From: an uncultured Bacteroidota bacterium
Lineage (GTDB): Bacteria; Bacteroidota; Bacteroidia; AKYH767-A; JABDAW01
Assembly: GCA_903844645.1 (NCBI GenBank)
Contig: CAIMUP010000025.1
Coordinates: 1-48,842, forward strand
Direction: 5' to 3'
DNA: 48,842 nt
The position numbers and the translations under genes were made by a program. The notes beneath the pieces were generated by a model. It was not told the DNA's origin and did not search any database. It saw only the letters and a list, made by a program, of their open reading frames with translations. Shown here piece by piece: positions 40,450 to 48,790 of this stretch. Numbering within the stretch: the first letter of the stretch is position 1; the number at the start of each line of letters is the position of its first letter.

Positions 40450-42512
40450 GATTAGGTTTTATGAGGAATTTATCCGGTCGGTTCAGAGTTTTTTCCGTAC
40501 GGAGCACCAACTTTTCCGTACGGAGCACCAACTTTTCCGTACGGAACACCAACTTTTCCATACGGAACACCAACTTTTCCGTACGGAACACCAACTTTTC
40601 CATACGGAACACCAACTTTTCCGTACGGGTCACCAACTTTTCCGTACGGAACACCAACTTTTCCGTACGGAAAAGTTGGTGTTCCGTACGGAAAAAAGGT
40701 CATTCGGCAGGGTATAAAAGGTCTGTAGATGGACTTTGTTGCCTTTTAATGTTCCTTGGAATCTTTACTTTTCAGGTGAATGCCCAATCGAACTACTCAC
40801 TTCAAATAGTTCCTACGGATACTTCTACTACTAAAACCTTCACGGAAGTCATCAATCAAATCGGGTATAAAAAGTCGTTCCCAAATCTTATTCAGCGGAA
40901 CAAAGAACTCCAATCGGTGCTTTTTAAAATCTATGATAGGGGATATATTGCCGCCTCTTTCGATAGTATTTCGGGTGATTCGTTGAATCAAATCGCCTTT
41001 CTGAATATCGGTGCGGTGGTTCATTGGGCAAAGATTGAAAAGGGGAATGTTGATGAAGGCATCTTGAGCGAAGTGGGTTTCCGCGATAAATTGTATGCCG
41101 GGAAATCGTTCAACCAAACCCAAGTGAGGCGGTTGCAGGAAAAGATTCTGAACTACTGCGAAAACAACGGCTATCCGTTTGCTTCGATCAAATTAGACAG
41201 TATTTCTTTTGATCAAAATAATATCCATGCCAGGCTCGCACTGACCAAAAATATGGTGGTAAAAGTGGATAGTATTCTCATTAAAGGCACTGCCGATGTG
41301 TCGGATCAATATCTCTACAATTATCTCAGAATAAAACCTGGCGACGCTTACAACGAATCGTTGGTTATTAAAATCACAGACCGTTTGAAGGAACTGCCCT
41401 TTGTGAATATCATGCAGCCATTCAAGGTTATTTTTCTGGAGAAGAATTGCAAAATATTGCTCTATATTGATAACAAGAAAGCAAGCCAGTTCGATGGCGT
41501 TATCGGCATTGTTCCGAACAATACCGCCCCTACAATTGCCGGTGGCAACCCTACCGTTGCGAAGGTGCAGGTTACAGGGGAGGCTCATCTTCGATTAAAT
41601 AATTCATACAGCAAAGGCGAACTCTTCGACCTCAACTGGCAATCGCCACAACCGCAAACACAGGATTTGAAAGTTCAATTTAATATGCCCTTTGTTCTTC
41701 GCAGTCCGTTTGGTTTCGATTTCCATTTTTCATTGTTCAAGCAAGATACCAGCTACCTGAATCTCGATGAAAACATCGGGCTGCAATACCTCCTCTCGGG
41801 AGGGAATTATTTTAAAGTCTTTTACAATCATAAATCCTCCACCATCATTTCTGCCCGTGGTTTGGATAGTATTACCGTGTTGCCTTCGTTTGCCGATATA
41901 TCCAGCAATCATTATGGCATCGGGTATCGGACTGAAAGGCTGGATTATCGCCTGAATCCGCGATCCGGATATTCGTTTGAAGCAACGACTTCGGTAGGAA
42001 CAAAAACCATCCACAAAAATGCCAAGATCAATGCCGAGGTCTATGATTCCCTCCGATTAAATTCCACCGAATACCGTGCCGAATATACCTTCGATTATTT
42101 CATTCCCCTTTCCCAGCGAAACGTGATAGACCTCGGGGCGAAAGGTGGTTACATCCAGGCTCCTGATTTATTCCGCAACGAACTATTTCGCTTTGGCGGC
42201 TTGAGAACTTTGCGGGGCTTCGATGAGCAATCGTTGTACGCCTCGAATTACCATATCATAAAAGTAGAATTCCGGTATCTGATGGAACAAAACTCTTTCC
42301 TATTTGTGTTTTACAATCAGGCATGGTATAAAAATCTGATGCGGAATAATCCATCCATCAACACCGATACTCCTTATGGGTTCGGGGCAGGGAGTACCTT
42401 CCAAACAAAGCTCGGAATTATGTCCGTCAGCTATGCTTTGGGAAGTGAATACAACCAAGCCATCCAATTCAAGAGCGGAAAAATCTCGTTCGGGTTAGTG
42501 AATTATTTCTAA
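40446..42512 (+). CDS. Omp85/BamA-TamA-like outer-membrane protein with repeat-encoded N-terminus
   Basis: From the ATG at 40446, which overlaps the ung stop, the frame gives 688 residues. Residues from about 16 to 85 are array H translated: seven-residue units of the FSVRNTN type. The signal-like segment LCCLLMFLGIFTFQVNA comes only near residue 95-110, then POTRA-like text (ILNYCENNGYPFASIKLDSI, LYNYLRIKPGDAYNE) and a C-terminal 16-strand barrel with FGGLRTLRGFDEQSL, the Omp85 LRGF motif. The only in-frame ATG after the array (40749) would give a very short signal peptide. Either the array is a real N-terminal extension, or translation starts at an unrecognised codon. Role: assembly or export across the outer membrane, inferred. 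Confidence 0.75.
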   Translation: MRLGFMRNLSGRFRVFSVRSTNFSVRSTNFSVRNTNFSIRNTNFSVRNTNFSIRNTNFSVRVTNFSVRNTNFSVRKSWCSVRKKGHSAGYKRSVDGLCCLLMFLGIFTFQVNAQSNYSLQIVPTDTSTTKTFTEVINQIGYKKSFPNLIQRNKELQSVLFKIYDRGYIAASFDSISGDSLNQIAFLNIGAVVHWAKIEKGNVDEGILSEVGFRDKLYAGKSFNQTQVRRLQEKILNYCENNGYPFASIKLDSISFDQNNIHARLALTKNMVVKVDSILIKGTADVSDQYLYNYLRIKPGDAYNESLVIKITDRLKELPFVNIMQPFKVIFLEKNCKILLYIDNKKASQFDGVIGIVPNNTAPTIAGGNPTVAKVQVTGEAHLRLNNSYSKGELFDLNWQSPQPQTQDLKVQFNMPFVLRSPFGFDFHFSLFKQDTSYLNLDENIGLQYLLSGGNYFKVFYNHKSSTIISARGLDSITVLPSFADISSNHYGIGYRTERLDYRLNPRSGYSFEATTSVGTKTIHKNAKINAEVYDSLRLNSTEYRAEYTFDYFIPLSQRNVIDLGAKGGYIQAPDLFRNELFRFGGLRTLRGFDEQSLYASNYHIIKVEFRYLMEQNSFLFVFYNQAWYKNLMRNNPSINTDTPYGFGAGSTFQTKLGIMSVSYALGSEYNQAIQFKSGKISFGLVNYF
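40491..40695. repeat. 21-bp tandem repeat array H, 8 direct units plus an inverted copy
   Basis: Units start every 21 bp at 40491-40638 with core TTTTCCGTACGGAACACC (variants GAGCACC, GGTCACC, CATACGG). The dyad is TTCCGTACGGAA. At 40638-40695 the last unit meets an inverted copy to form a perfect 58-bp palindrome centred at 40666/40667. The array lies between ung and the Omp85 gene and is in frame with the latter. Confidence 0.97.
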
Positions 42513-42530
42513 TAAAACTTAAACTTTTAT

Positions 42531-43055
42531 TTATAATTTCACAGGCGGTTCCATCACGGTGCCGCATTGTGTGCAAGTCCGCAAGTCCAAGGAAGAATAA
42601 AATTTATTCATGATCGGAGGCAGTTGTTTCACCAAATCGGTGATGTGCGCATATTCCTCATACAGCTTATTCCCGCAGCTCTCGCAATACCATAGAAAGC
42701 CGTCCTGTTCCTGACTCTCGCGAATGACCTCCATCACCAAGCCGACTGTGTTGGCTCCGCGTTGTGGCGAATGTGGCACTCGGGAAGGCAACAAAAATAT
42801 CTCCCCTTCTTTGATCGGAATATCTACCGGCTTACCATCTTCTATAATCTTCACAATGATGTCGCCTTCTATTTGATAAAAAAATTCTTCGCCTTCGTTC
42901 AGGTGATAATCTTTCCGCGAATTCGGTCCGCCAACGACCATCACGATAAAATCATCGGTGTCAGAATAAACGATTTGATTGCCCACCGGAGGCTTCAGCA
43001 GATGACGGTTTTCGTCAATCCATTTCTTAAAATTAAATGCTCTTCGTATTGCCAT
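42531..43055 (-). CDS. 3-hydroxyanthranilate 3,4-dioxygenase
   Basis: 174 residues, a cupin enzyme that opens 3-hydroxyanthranilate to 2-amino-3-carboxymuconate semialdehyde, leading to quinolinate and NAD or to catabolism. Iron ligands are visible as H51, E57 and H95, and the C-terminal rubredoxin-like pairs CxxC (C124, C127 and C161, C164) are the second metal site of the bacterial form. N-terminal MAIRRAFNFKKWIDENRHLL also matches. No other kynurenine pathway gene is here. The gene is convergent with the Omp85 gene (18-bp gap). A -7 box lies at 43083-43090. Confidence 0.95.
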   Translation of the reverse strand: MAIRRAFNFKKWIDENRHLLKPPVGNQIVYSDTDDFIVMVVGGPNSRKDYHLNEGEEFFYQIEGDIIVKIIEDGKPVDIPIKEGEIFLLPSRVPHSPQRGANTVGLVMEVIRESQEQDGFLWYCESCGNKLYEEYAHITDLVKQLPPIMNKFYSSLDLRTCTQCGTVMEPPVKL

Positions 43056-43082
43056 GTTAGTTACTTTTTAATGATTCGATGG

Positions 43083-43090
43083 CAAAACTA
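43083..43090 (-). promoter_or_regulatory. -7 promoter box of the 3-hydroxyanthranilate dioxygenase gene
   Basis: Minus-strand TAGTTTTG matches TAnnTTTG, 27 nt before the ATG at 43055. No clear -33 box. Confidence 0.5.
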
Positions 43091-43138
43091 ATAAACTTTT
43101 CGGAGCTTTCTCGAGGGATCACATCCAAAATATACGAC

Positions 43139-43201
43139 ACCCTATTCCAAAAACTCGACACCATTTTTCAAAAACTCGACACCATTTTTCAAAAACTCGA
43201 C
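43139..43201. repeat. 21-bp tandem repeat array I, 3 units
   Basis: ACC-CTATTCC/ATTTTTC-AAAAACTCGAC units start at 43139, 43160 and 43181, with degraded half-units on either side (43118 and 43202). The dyad TTTTT-C-AAAAA appears in units 2 and 3. It is the shortest array, in the gap before the 3-hydroxyanthranilate dioxygenase gene. Confidence 0.9.
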
Positions 43202-43212
43202 ACCTTATTCCG

Positions 43213-43935
43213 CTAATATGCCCCCGGGCTGACATAAACCGGTGGGCATTTGTCGCTCGTGCCGCCATGAAACAAGAATTTGAAGCCCAACCGCACCTCG
43301 ATACCGATATTCCTGACGTGTAGGTTTTTGTAAGCATCCCTTTCATTCACATAAGCCTCGAACATGGGCAGCGGCAGGTCAGTAAAATATTGCACCTCGA
43401 GGAACGGTATCACCGAGGAATGGATGAAAAACTCCATCCCCACACCTCCCGAAATGCAGGCATGGATGGTCGCGAAGTTGGAATTGTGCACACCCTCTGT
43501 ATCGGTATATCCACCGTCTATCACGCCCATTTTATACTCCAGCCGCCCTCCGATAATGGCATAAGGCGTGGTATTATCCAGCTCCTTCCGGAATTTCGCG
43601 TAGTTATTCCAAGAGATATACGTAATCTCATTATTCTTTTTGATGTCCAGCCGGAATTCATCCATCGCCCCCTTCCGATTATACATAATCTCCGAAATCC
43701 AACGGATATTATAATAATCCCCCATCTCGAAAAATACGGCAGCATTCGTCCCGATATGGAAAAACTTGGTTTCCGTCGCAGAGATATTCTTGAATTGGAA
43801 ACGCTGGTTGCTGTAAGTTCCGCCAATCGCGATGCCATATCCCTGGATAAACTGGGCTTTGGAATAATTAGAGGTCATCATCTGAATAACGATGATGATT
43901 GAAACGATGCGAAGAAGGTTTTTTGTTAATTTCAT
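43213..43935 (-). CDS. Outer-membrane beta-barrel protein (PorT-like), 240 residues
   Basis: From the ATG at 43935, MKLTKNLLRIVSIIIVIQMM is a signal peptide ending near SKAQ (residue 27), then a beta-barrel with aromatic-rich alternating strands (GYGIAIGGTYSNQRFQF, AVFFEMGDYYNIRWISEIMY, VEVRLGFKFLFHGG-like end). It resembles PorT-family or OprF-type small barrels, but assignment is not firm. An earlier in-frame start would overlap rodA and lacks a signal. It ends 12 bp from array I. No own -7 box was found, so it may be read with rodA. Confidence 0.75.
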   Translation of the reverse strand: MKLTKNLLRIVSIIIVIQMMTSNYSKAQFIQGYGIAIGGTYSNQRFQFKNISATETKFFHIGTNAAVFFEMGDYYNIRWISEIMYNRKGAMDEFRLDIKKNNEITYISWNNYAKFRKELDNTTPYAIIGGRLEYKMGVIDGGYTDTEGVHNSNFATIHACISGGVGMEFFIHSSVIPFLEVQYFTDLPLPMFEAYVNERDAYKNLHVRNIGIEVRLGFKFLFHGGTSDKCPPVYVSPGAY

Positions 43936-43963
43936 AATGTAATAAAATTTTATATTTAATAAT

Positions 43964-45226
43964 TTAAGACAATACCTGCAACCGATGCGCATCCAGCCGG
44001 ATAAAAACAAAAAGCATCATCGTGAATGCCAACAACGACGACCCGCCATAAGTAAAAAACGGCAACGGAATCCCAATCACTGGAGCCAACCCGATCGTCA
44101 TCCCAATATTCACCATGATATGAAAGAAGAGGATGGATGCCACGCCGTAACCATAGATTCTCGAAAATGAACTGCGCTGCCGCTCGGCAATAAAAATAAT
44201 ACGCGCCAGCAGAATCATGAACAAACTGATGACTACAAACACTCCCACAAATCCAAACTCTTCCCCCACCGTACAAAAAATAAAATCCGTGCTTTGTTTC
44301 GGCACAAAATCGAAGGTCGTCTGGCTTCCCTTTAAAAATCCCCTGCCAAAAAACCCACCATCGCCAATCGCTATCATGCTCTGATGAACATTCCAACCCT
44401 TATCTTTTAAGTCCTGCTCCTTCCCCAGCAACACATTTATTCGCGTTCGTTGATGTTCCTGCAATACATGATTAAAAACATAGTCCACGCTCAATACCAT
44501 CCCCGAACAGATTAAAAATATTCCGACTAATGAAAAAATATTCCGCTTCGTTTTCCGAACCAAAACAATAAACGCCAAAACAATAGAGCCAAAGATGATG
44601 ATAAGCGTTATTTTATCCACCAACAAAGCCAAAATAAAGATAACGATAGCTGCAAAGCCAAGTAAAAGGTAATTCCCACTTAAGCCCTCACGGTACAATA
44701 CAAAGATGAACGAGAAATAAACCAATGCCGAGCCGGTATCGTTCTGCAAAAGGATTAATGCTATCGGTAATAGTAGCAGCGCAATGGCATACAGTTTTGT
44801 TTTGTTTTGTTTTAATTTAATATTAGGGTTAGAAAGGAATTTGGCAAGAGCCAATGTGGTAGAAAACTTAGCAAACTCGGCAGGCTGAAGTTTAAAACTC
44901 CCTATCTCAAACCACGACTGCGAGCCTTTCACTCTCCTTCCTACTAATAGAACGATGATCAAGAGTACCAGCGTTACCCCATAGATGATATATGCAAATG
45001 CAGAGTAGAATTTTCCATCCATAATAAGGAGTAATAAAGCGATTAATAAGCCAGCCCCAATCCATATTAATTGTTTCCCATGATTCAGGTTGAAGTCTAT
45101 TAATTTATTGTGTTCCTCATTATATACAGAGGCATAGATACACATCCAGCCCATTGTTATAAGAACAAAATACAGGGTAACCATCACCCAATCTATATGT
45201 TGAAGAATGCTCTTATTTTCTCTCAT
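43964..45226 (-). CDS. rodA: Rod shape-determining peptidoglycan glycosyltransferase RodA
   Basis: 420 residues, about ten membrane helices of the SEDS family, which polymerises lipid II into glycan strands during elongation together with PBP2. Signature text: ILLQNDTGSALVYFSFIFVLYREG near 156-180, GWNVHQSMIAIGDGGFFGRGFLKGSQT near 270, and VIGIPLPFFTYGGSSLL near the end (PFFSYGGSS-type motif). The ATG at 45226 overlaps the mrdA stop as TAATG, so the two are translated together. Confidence 0.96.
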   Translation of the reverse strand: MRENKSILQHIDWVMVTLYFVLITMGWMCIYASVYNEEHNKLIDFNLNHGKQLIWIGAGLLIALLLLIMDGKFYSAFAYIIYGVTLVLLIIVLLVGRRVKGSQSWFEIGSFKLQPAEFAKFSTTLALAKFLSNPNIKLKQNKTKLYAIALLLLPIALILLQNDTGSALVYFSFIFVLYREGLSGNYLLLGFAAIVIFILALLVDKITLIIIFGSIVLAFIVLVRKTKRNIFSLVGIFLICSGMVLSVDYVFNHVLQEHQRTRINVLLGKEQDLKDKGWNVHQSMIAIGDGGFFGRGFLKGSQTTFDFVPKQSTDFIFCTVGEEFGFVGVFVVISLFMILLARIIFIAERQRSSFSRIYGYGVASILFFHIMVNIGMTIGLAPVIGIPLPFFTYGGSSLLAFTMMLFVFIRLDAHRLQVLS

Positions 45227-47058
45227 TAATTCACTATAGGTTTTGGAGCAGGGAGAATCACGCCATCCATCATTCTTTTCTCAATTTCAGGGCGAGCAAT
45301 CGTTCCTGTCAAATACTTTTCAATCATCAAAGTTGCTATAGGAGTCGCCCAATCCGCACCCCATCCACCGTGCTCCACAAGAACGGCAATCGCTATCTTA
45401 GGATTATCTTTAGGAGCAAAGCCAACAAAGACCGAATGTGATTTTCCTGGATTCTCTGCGGTTCCTGTCTTGCCGCAAATGGTAATGTCTTTAACTTTGG
45501 ATGCCGCAGCTGTACCGCTTTCAACAGCATCTTCCATACCTTCAATAACCACATAAAAATAATCTTGATTGACGGTAGTATAATTCTTGGTCGTGTATTT
45601 CTCAAATTGGAATTTCTTATCCCCAATTGATTTTACCACATGTGGAATATAATAGTAACCCCTGTTAGCTACAATTGCCATTACATTTGCCATTTTTAAT
45701 GGAGAAGCTCCCAACTCTCCCTGTCCTATTCCGAGTGAAAGGATGGTAGAAGACTTCCAATGGTTTTCTCCAAAGACTTTATCGTAATGCTCGATAGTGG
45801 GTACGCCGCCTGATAATTCTGTAGGAAGATCAACACCTAACTTCCTGCCGAAGCCGAATGAAAGTACATGCTTACGCCAGTTCTCAAAACTCTCTTCTGA
45901 ATTGGAAAATTGCTTTTTATCGAATACGCTTTTGAAAACGTAAGAGAAATAAGAGTTGCATGAATACGCAATTGCCTGTACCAAATCAAGCGGCGACGGA
46001 TGGACATGACAAGCGGGCTTTCCTCCGCCGGGTGGGTATCCATGAGCACATGGGTATCGGGTTTCGGGAAGGAGCACTCCTTCTTGTTGGGCAATAAGTG
46101 CCATCATGATTTTAAAAGTGGACCCAGGCGGATAGGCAGATAACAAAGCTCGATTATACAAAGGCTTCAAAGGATCAAACAACAAGGTCGCGTAATTCTT
46201 GGCACGAATACGTCCTACTAAAAGATTGGGATCGTAAGAGGGTGTGGATACCATTGCCAGTATTTCTCCTGTAGATGGTTCAATGGCAGCTATCCCTCCT
46301 ATCTTATTCTGCATTAACGATTCGCCATACGCTTGTAAATCTGCATCCATCGAGGTCGCGAGATTCTCTCCACCAACGGCTAAGGTATCGTACTTGCCTT
46401 TCTCGAAGCTCCCCATCAATCGTCCATGCACATCTACCATCATCAGCTTCGAGCCGCGTTTGCCACGAAGCTCCGGCTCATAGGTCAACTCTATTCCACT
46501 CTTCCCGATGTAGTCGCCATCGCGATAATATTTACTGGTCTTGATGGTGGCGGAATCTACCTCGCCTATATCGCCCAGAAGATGGGCTGCGGTTTTGTCA
46601 TTATACCTTCGCAAGGTTCTCGGTTGGACAAAGAATCCAGGATAATTGTCGAGCTTTTCCATCAGCGTACCGTAAGTTTCTTTGGAGAGTTGTTTCTCGA
46701 AGGGCGAGGGAATGTCCTTTGAATATTTCTTTGCCAGGCGGAGCTTCTTATCGAACTCTTCTTTATCAATGCCGATTAGCCCGCAGAACTCTACCGTGTC
46801 GATATGTTTTATCAGCTTGGGGGTAACCATTAAATCATATACCGGTTCGTTATAGACCAACAGTTTTCCTTTTCTGTCATAGATTAATCCGCGAGAGGGA
46901 TACTGCGTAACCGGACGTAAGAAGTTGTGTTGTGCCGACTTGAAATAACTATCATCAATTACCTGGATATAAAACAAACGAGCCAAGAATATCAGCCCTA
47001 CCGAAAGGAAAATGGCGATTATAATATACTTCCTGTTGGTTGAAATGCTTTGTATCAT
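45226..47058 (-). CDS. mrdA: Penicillin-binding protein 2 (elongation transpeptidase)
   Basis: 610 residues from ATG 47058, which overlaps the mreD stop as ATGA and begins MIQSISTNRKYIIIAIFLSV, a membrane anchor. The earlier in-frame start at 47238 lies inside mreD. The dimerisation domain holds YPSRGLIYDRKGKLLVYN. Transpeptidase motifs: STFK (S313, K316), SCN (S366) and KTGTAE (K530). It crosslinks peptidoglycan in the periplasm as part of the elongasome with RodA and MreCD. Confidence 0.96.
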   Translation of the reverse strand: MIQSISTNRKYIIIAIFLSVGLIFLARLFYIQVIDDSYFKSAQHNFLRPVTQYPSRGLIYDRKGKLLVYNEPVYDLMVTPKLIKHIDTVEFCGLIGIDKEEFDKKLRLAKKYSKDIPSPFEKQLSKETYGTLMEKLDNYPGFFVQPRTLRRYNDKTAAHLLGDIGEVDSATIKTSKYYRDGDYIGKSGIELTYEPELRGKRGSKLMMVDVHGRLMGSFEKGKYDTLAVGGENLATSMDADLQAYGESLMQNKIGGIAAIEPSTGEILAMVSTPSYDPNLLVGRIRAKNYATLLFDPLKPLYNRALLSAYPPGSTFKIMMALIAQQEGVLLPETRYPCAHGYPPGGGKPACHVHPSPLDLVQAIAYSCNSYFSYVFKSVFDKKQFSNSEESFENWRKHVLSFGFGRKLGVDLPTELSGGVPTIEHYDKVFGENHWKSSTILSLGIGQGELGASPLKMANVMAIVANRGYYYIPHVVKSIGDKKFQFEKYTTKNYTTVNQDYFYVVIEGMEDAVESGTAAASKVKDITICGKTGTAENPGKSHSVFVGFAPKDNPKIAIAVLVEHGGWGADWATPIATLMIEKYLTGTIARPEIEKRMMDGVILPAPKPIVN

Positions 47059-47573
47059 TTGTCGGTGGTGTTGCGGATGAATAAATACTGACTGATCAAG
47101 ATTAAAACCACCGTCAGGCTGCTGCTTAATATTACGCGGAGCATCGTTCCGAAGAATTCCCCGAAGCTGAATGCCTCGATAAAGAATAAAACAAAGTGAT
47201 GCAGCAACACCATGATGATGGTATAAGATAAAAACCACCGCAGCCCCATGTGTTTCAGACTCGGGACAGCTTCCGATTCGTATCCGTCGCGGGGGGAAAT
47301 AAACTTAATGATGCGAGGACGGACATATCCCAAAAAAACTGATGCCGCAGCGTGCATCCCCAACGTATTCGAGAACATATCTACCGTGATCCCGATACCA
47401 AAAGAGGCTACCAACAGCACCCAGCCCGGAGTTTCAAACGGAAGCAGCATAATGAACAGGACATACATAAACGGATTCAGGTAGCCATTCAACTGCACAT
47501 TGTTCAATATTAATACCTGCACCAAAACAAGGGCGAGGAAACGGATAAAATTCGATACGACCTGGTTAATCAT
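47055..47573 (-). CDS. mreD: Rod shape-determining protein MreD
   Basis: 172 residues, five or six membrane helices, no obvious enzymatic motif. Size, hydrophobicity and position between mreC and mrdA are typical of Bacteroidota MreD; a helix reads VLILNNVQLNGYLNPFMYVL near 20-40. It helps link MreC and PBP2/RodA in the inner membrane. It overlaps mreC by 8 bp and mrdA by 4 bp. Confidence 0.9.
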   Translation of the reverse strand: MINQVVSNFIRFLALVLVQVLILNNVQLNGYLNPFMYVLFIMLLPFETPGWVLLVASFGIGITVDMFSNTLGMHAAASVFLGYVRPRIIKFISPRDGYESEAVPSLKHMGLRWFLSYTIIMVLLHHFVLFFIEAFSFGEFFGTMLRVILSSSLTVVLILISQYLFIRNTTDK

Positions 47574-48399
47574 GCTGCGGTATTTTAGTTTCCAGATTCA
47601 CTTGCTCGTTTTTCAAGAGGTTATTCACGATATACACATACGTTACGTTGCCAAACGTGGTCGAAAGATGCAGCGTAATGTTATAAAAGTTCTGCCCGGG
47701 CTTCAGCCCGAAATGCGCAATCGTCCCCAACGTAATCCCTTCAGGATAAATGGGCGAATACGAACTCGTACATACCGTATCGCCAACCGCAATCGGGACA
47801 TGCACCGCAATATCATTCAAAATGCCCTCCGTCGCCGCGCCGCCCTCCCAGGTGAGCGATCCGAAATACTTATTCTTCTTGATCCGCGCACTCACCTTCG
47901 TATCTTTATGCAGCAGCGACATGACGACGCAGAAGTGCTCCGAAACATACTTCACTTTGCCCACCACGCCGGTCGAGGTAATGACGCCCTGCTCCGGTTT
48001 TACGCCATCGGCATAGCCCTTATTTAAGGTCAGATAGTTGCTTCTGCGGTTAATGGAATTGTTGATGACATGTGCCGGAATGTACCGATATTCTTGCATA
48101 TAATTCGTATCCTTGACGGAGATATTGGTGGACTTGCTGATCATCGAAGTATCCATCACCATCTGCCGGAGCCGCGCATTTTCTTCCGCCAAATGTTGGT
48201 TCGTAATCTTCAGATTCATAAATTCATTCATGCCCCCGATGGTATTATAAATCCTCCCGACCATCACATTCGATGAATTAAAAAAACCTGCCCGTTGATA
48301 GCTGTTATTCTGCACTAAGAGATAGGTACAAAGCCCCTCGATCAACAAAAAGAAGATCAACAGATGGAACTTATAAATCAGCAAAAAGATATTACGCAT
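47566..48399 (-). CDS. mreC: Rod shape-determining protein MreC
   Basis: 277 residues. A short cytoplasmic end and one membrane helix (FHLLIFFLLIEGLCTYLLV) are followed by a coiled coil near 60-85 (KITNQHLAEENARLRQMV). The periplasmic beta domains carry NYLTLNKGYADGVKPEQGVI and GVVGKVKYVSEHFCVVMSLL. It binds PBP2 and organises the elongation machinery. Its -7 box TAAGTTTG lies at 48441-48448. In most rod-shaped Bacteroidota mreB is directly upstream; here 443 bp upstream hold no gene on this strand. Confidence 0.94.
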   Translation of the reverse strand: MRNIFLLIYKFHLLIFFLLIEGLCTYLLVQNNSYQRAGFFNSSNVMVGRIYNTIGGMNEFMNLKITNQHLAEENARLRQMVMDTSMISKSTNISVKDTNYMQEYRYIPAHVINNSINRRSNYLTLNKGYADGVKPEQGVITSTGVVGKVKYVSEHFCVVMSLLHKDTKVSARIKKNKYFGSLTWEGGAATEGILNDIAVHVPIAVGDTVCTSSYSPIYPEGITLGTIAHFGLKPGQNFYNITLHLSTTFGNVTYVYIVNNLLKNEQVNLETKIPQHD

Positions 48400-48440
48400 C
48401 GGCGAGAAAACGGAGGAAATTCGGTGAATATTACGAGCCG

Positions 48441-48448
48441 CAAACTTA
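48441..48448 (-). promoter_or_regulatory. -7 promoter box of the mreC operon
   Basis: Minus-strand TAAGTTTG matches TAnnTTTG, 41 nt before the ATG at 48399. No good -33 TTTG was found at 19-21 nt. Confidence 0.5.
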
Positions 48449-48578
48449 CCAATAAATCAAGGATTAATTTAGGGGATGCCAAAAATTCGCTCCCGCCCCG
48501 AAATTCTTGGAGCTATGATGAGGACATTCCCCGAAAAAAGTCAAATGCAAGAAAATGCTTGTTTGTTATTAATTAAAC

Positions 48579-48586
48579 TATCTTTG
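48579..48586 (+). promoter_or_regulatory. -7 promoter box reading rightward into array J
   Basis: TATCTTTG matches TAnnTTTG; transcription would start near 48592 and read through array J. An ATG at 48596 opens an 81-codon frame through the array to 48841 (beginning MNQIMPYNSTAAALNKGG, then seven-residue GTLISNW/GTLISDW units). Whether it is a gene is unclear, since array frames are open by construction. Confidence 0.35.
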
Positions 48587-48664
48587 CGCCCCAGAATGAA
48601 CCAAATAATGCCATACAATAGTACCGCCGCCGCCCTGAATAAAGGCGGAATGAGCGGTTTTAAT

Positions 48665-48790
48665 GGTACTCTAATTTCAAATTGGGGTACTCTAATTTCG
48701 GATTGGGGTACTCTAATTTCAAATTGGGGTACTCTAATTTCGGATTGGGGTACTCTAATTTTGGATAAGAATGTTCCAATTCCAAATGAG
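48665..48790. repeat. 21-bp tandem repeat array J, 5-6 units
   Basis: GGTACTCTAATTTC-nnATTGG units start at 48665, 48686, 48707, 48728 and 48749, with a degraded sixth at 48770. The dyad is AATTT-C-AAATT or the wobble form AATTT-C-GGATT, which alternate. The array lies upstream of mreC at the right edge, so its full context is unseen. Confidence 0.95.

Noticed and set aside
3211-48790. CRISPR arrays
   Set aside because: The 21-bp units abut with no spacers, each unit is near-identical to its neighbour, and no cas genes are present.
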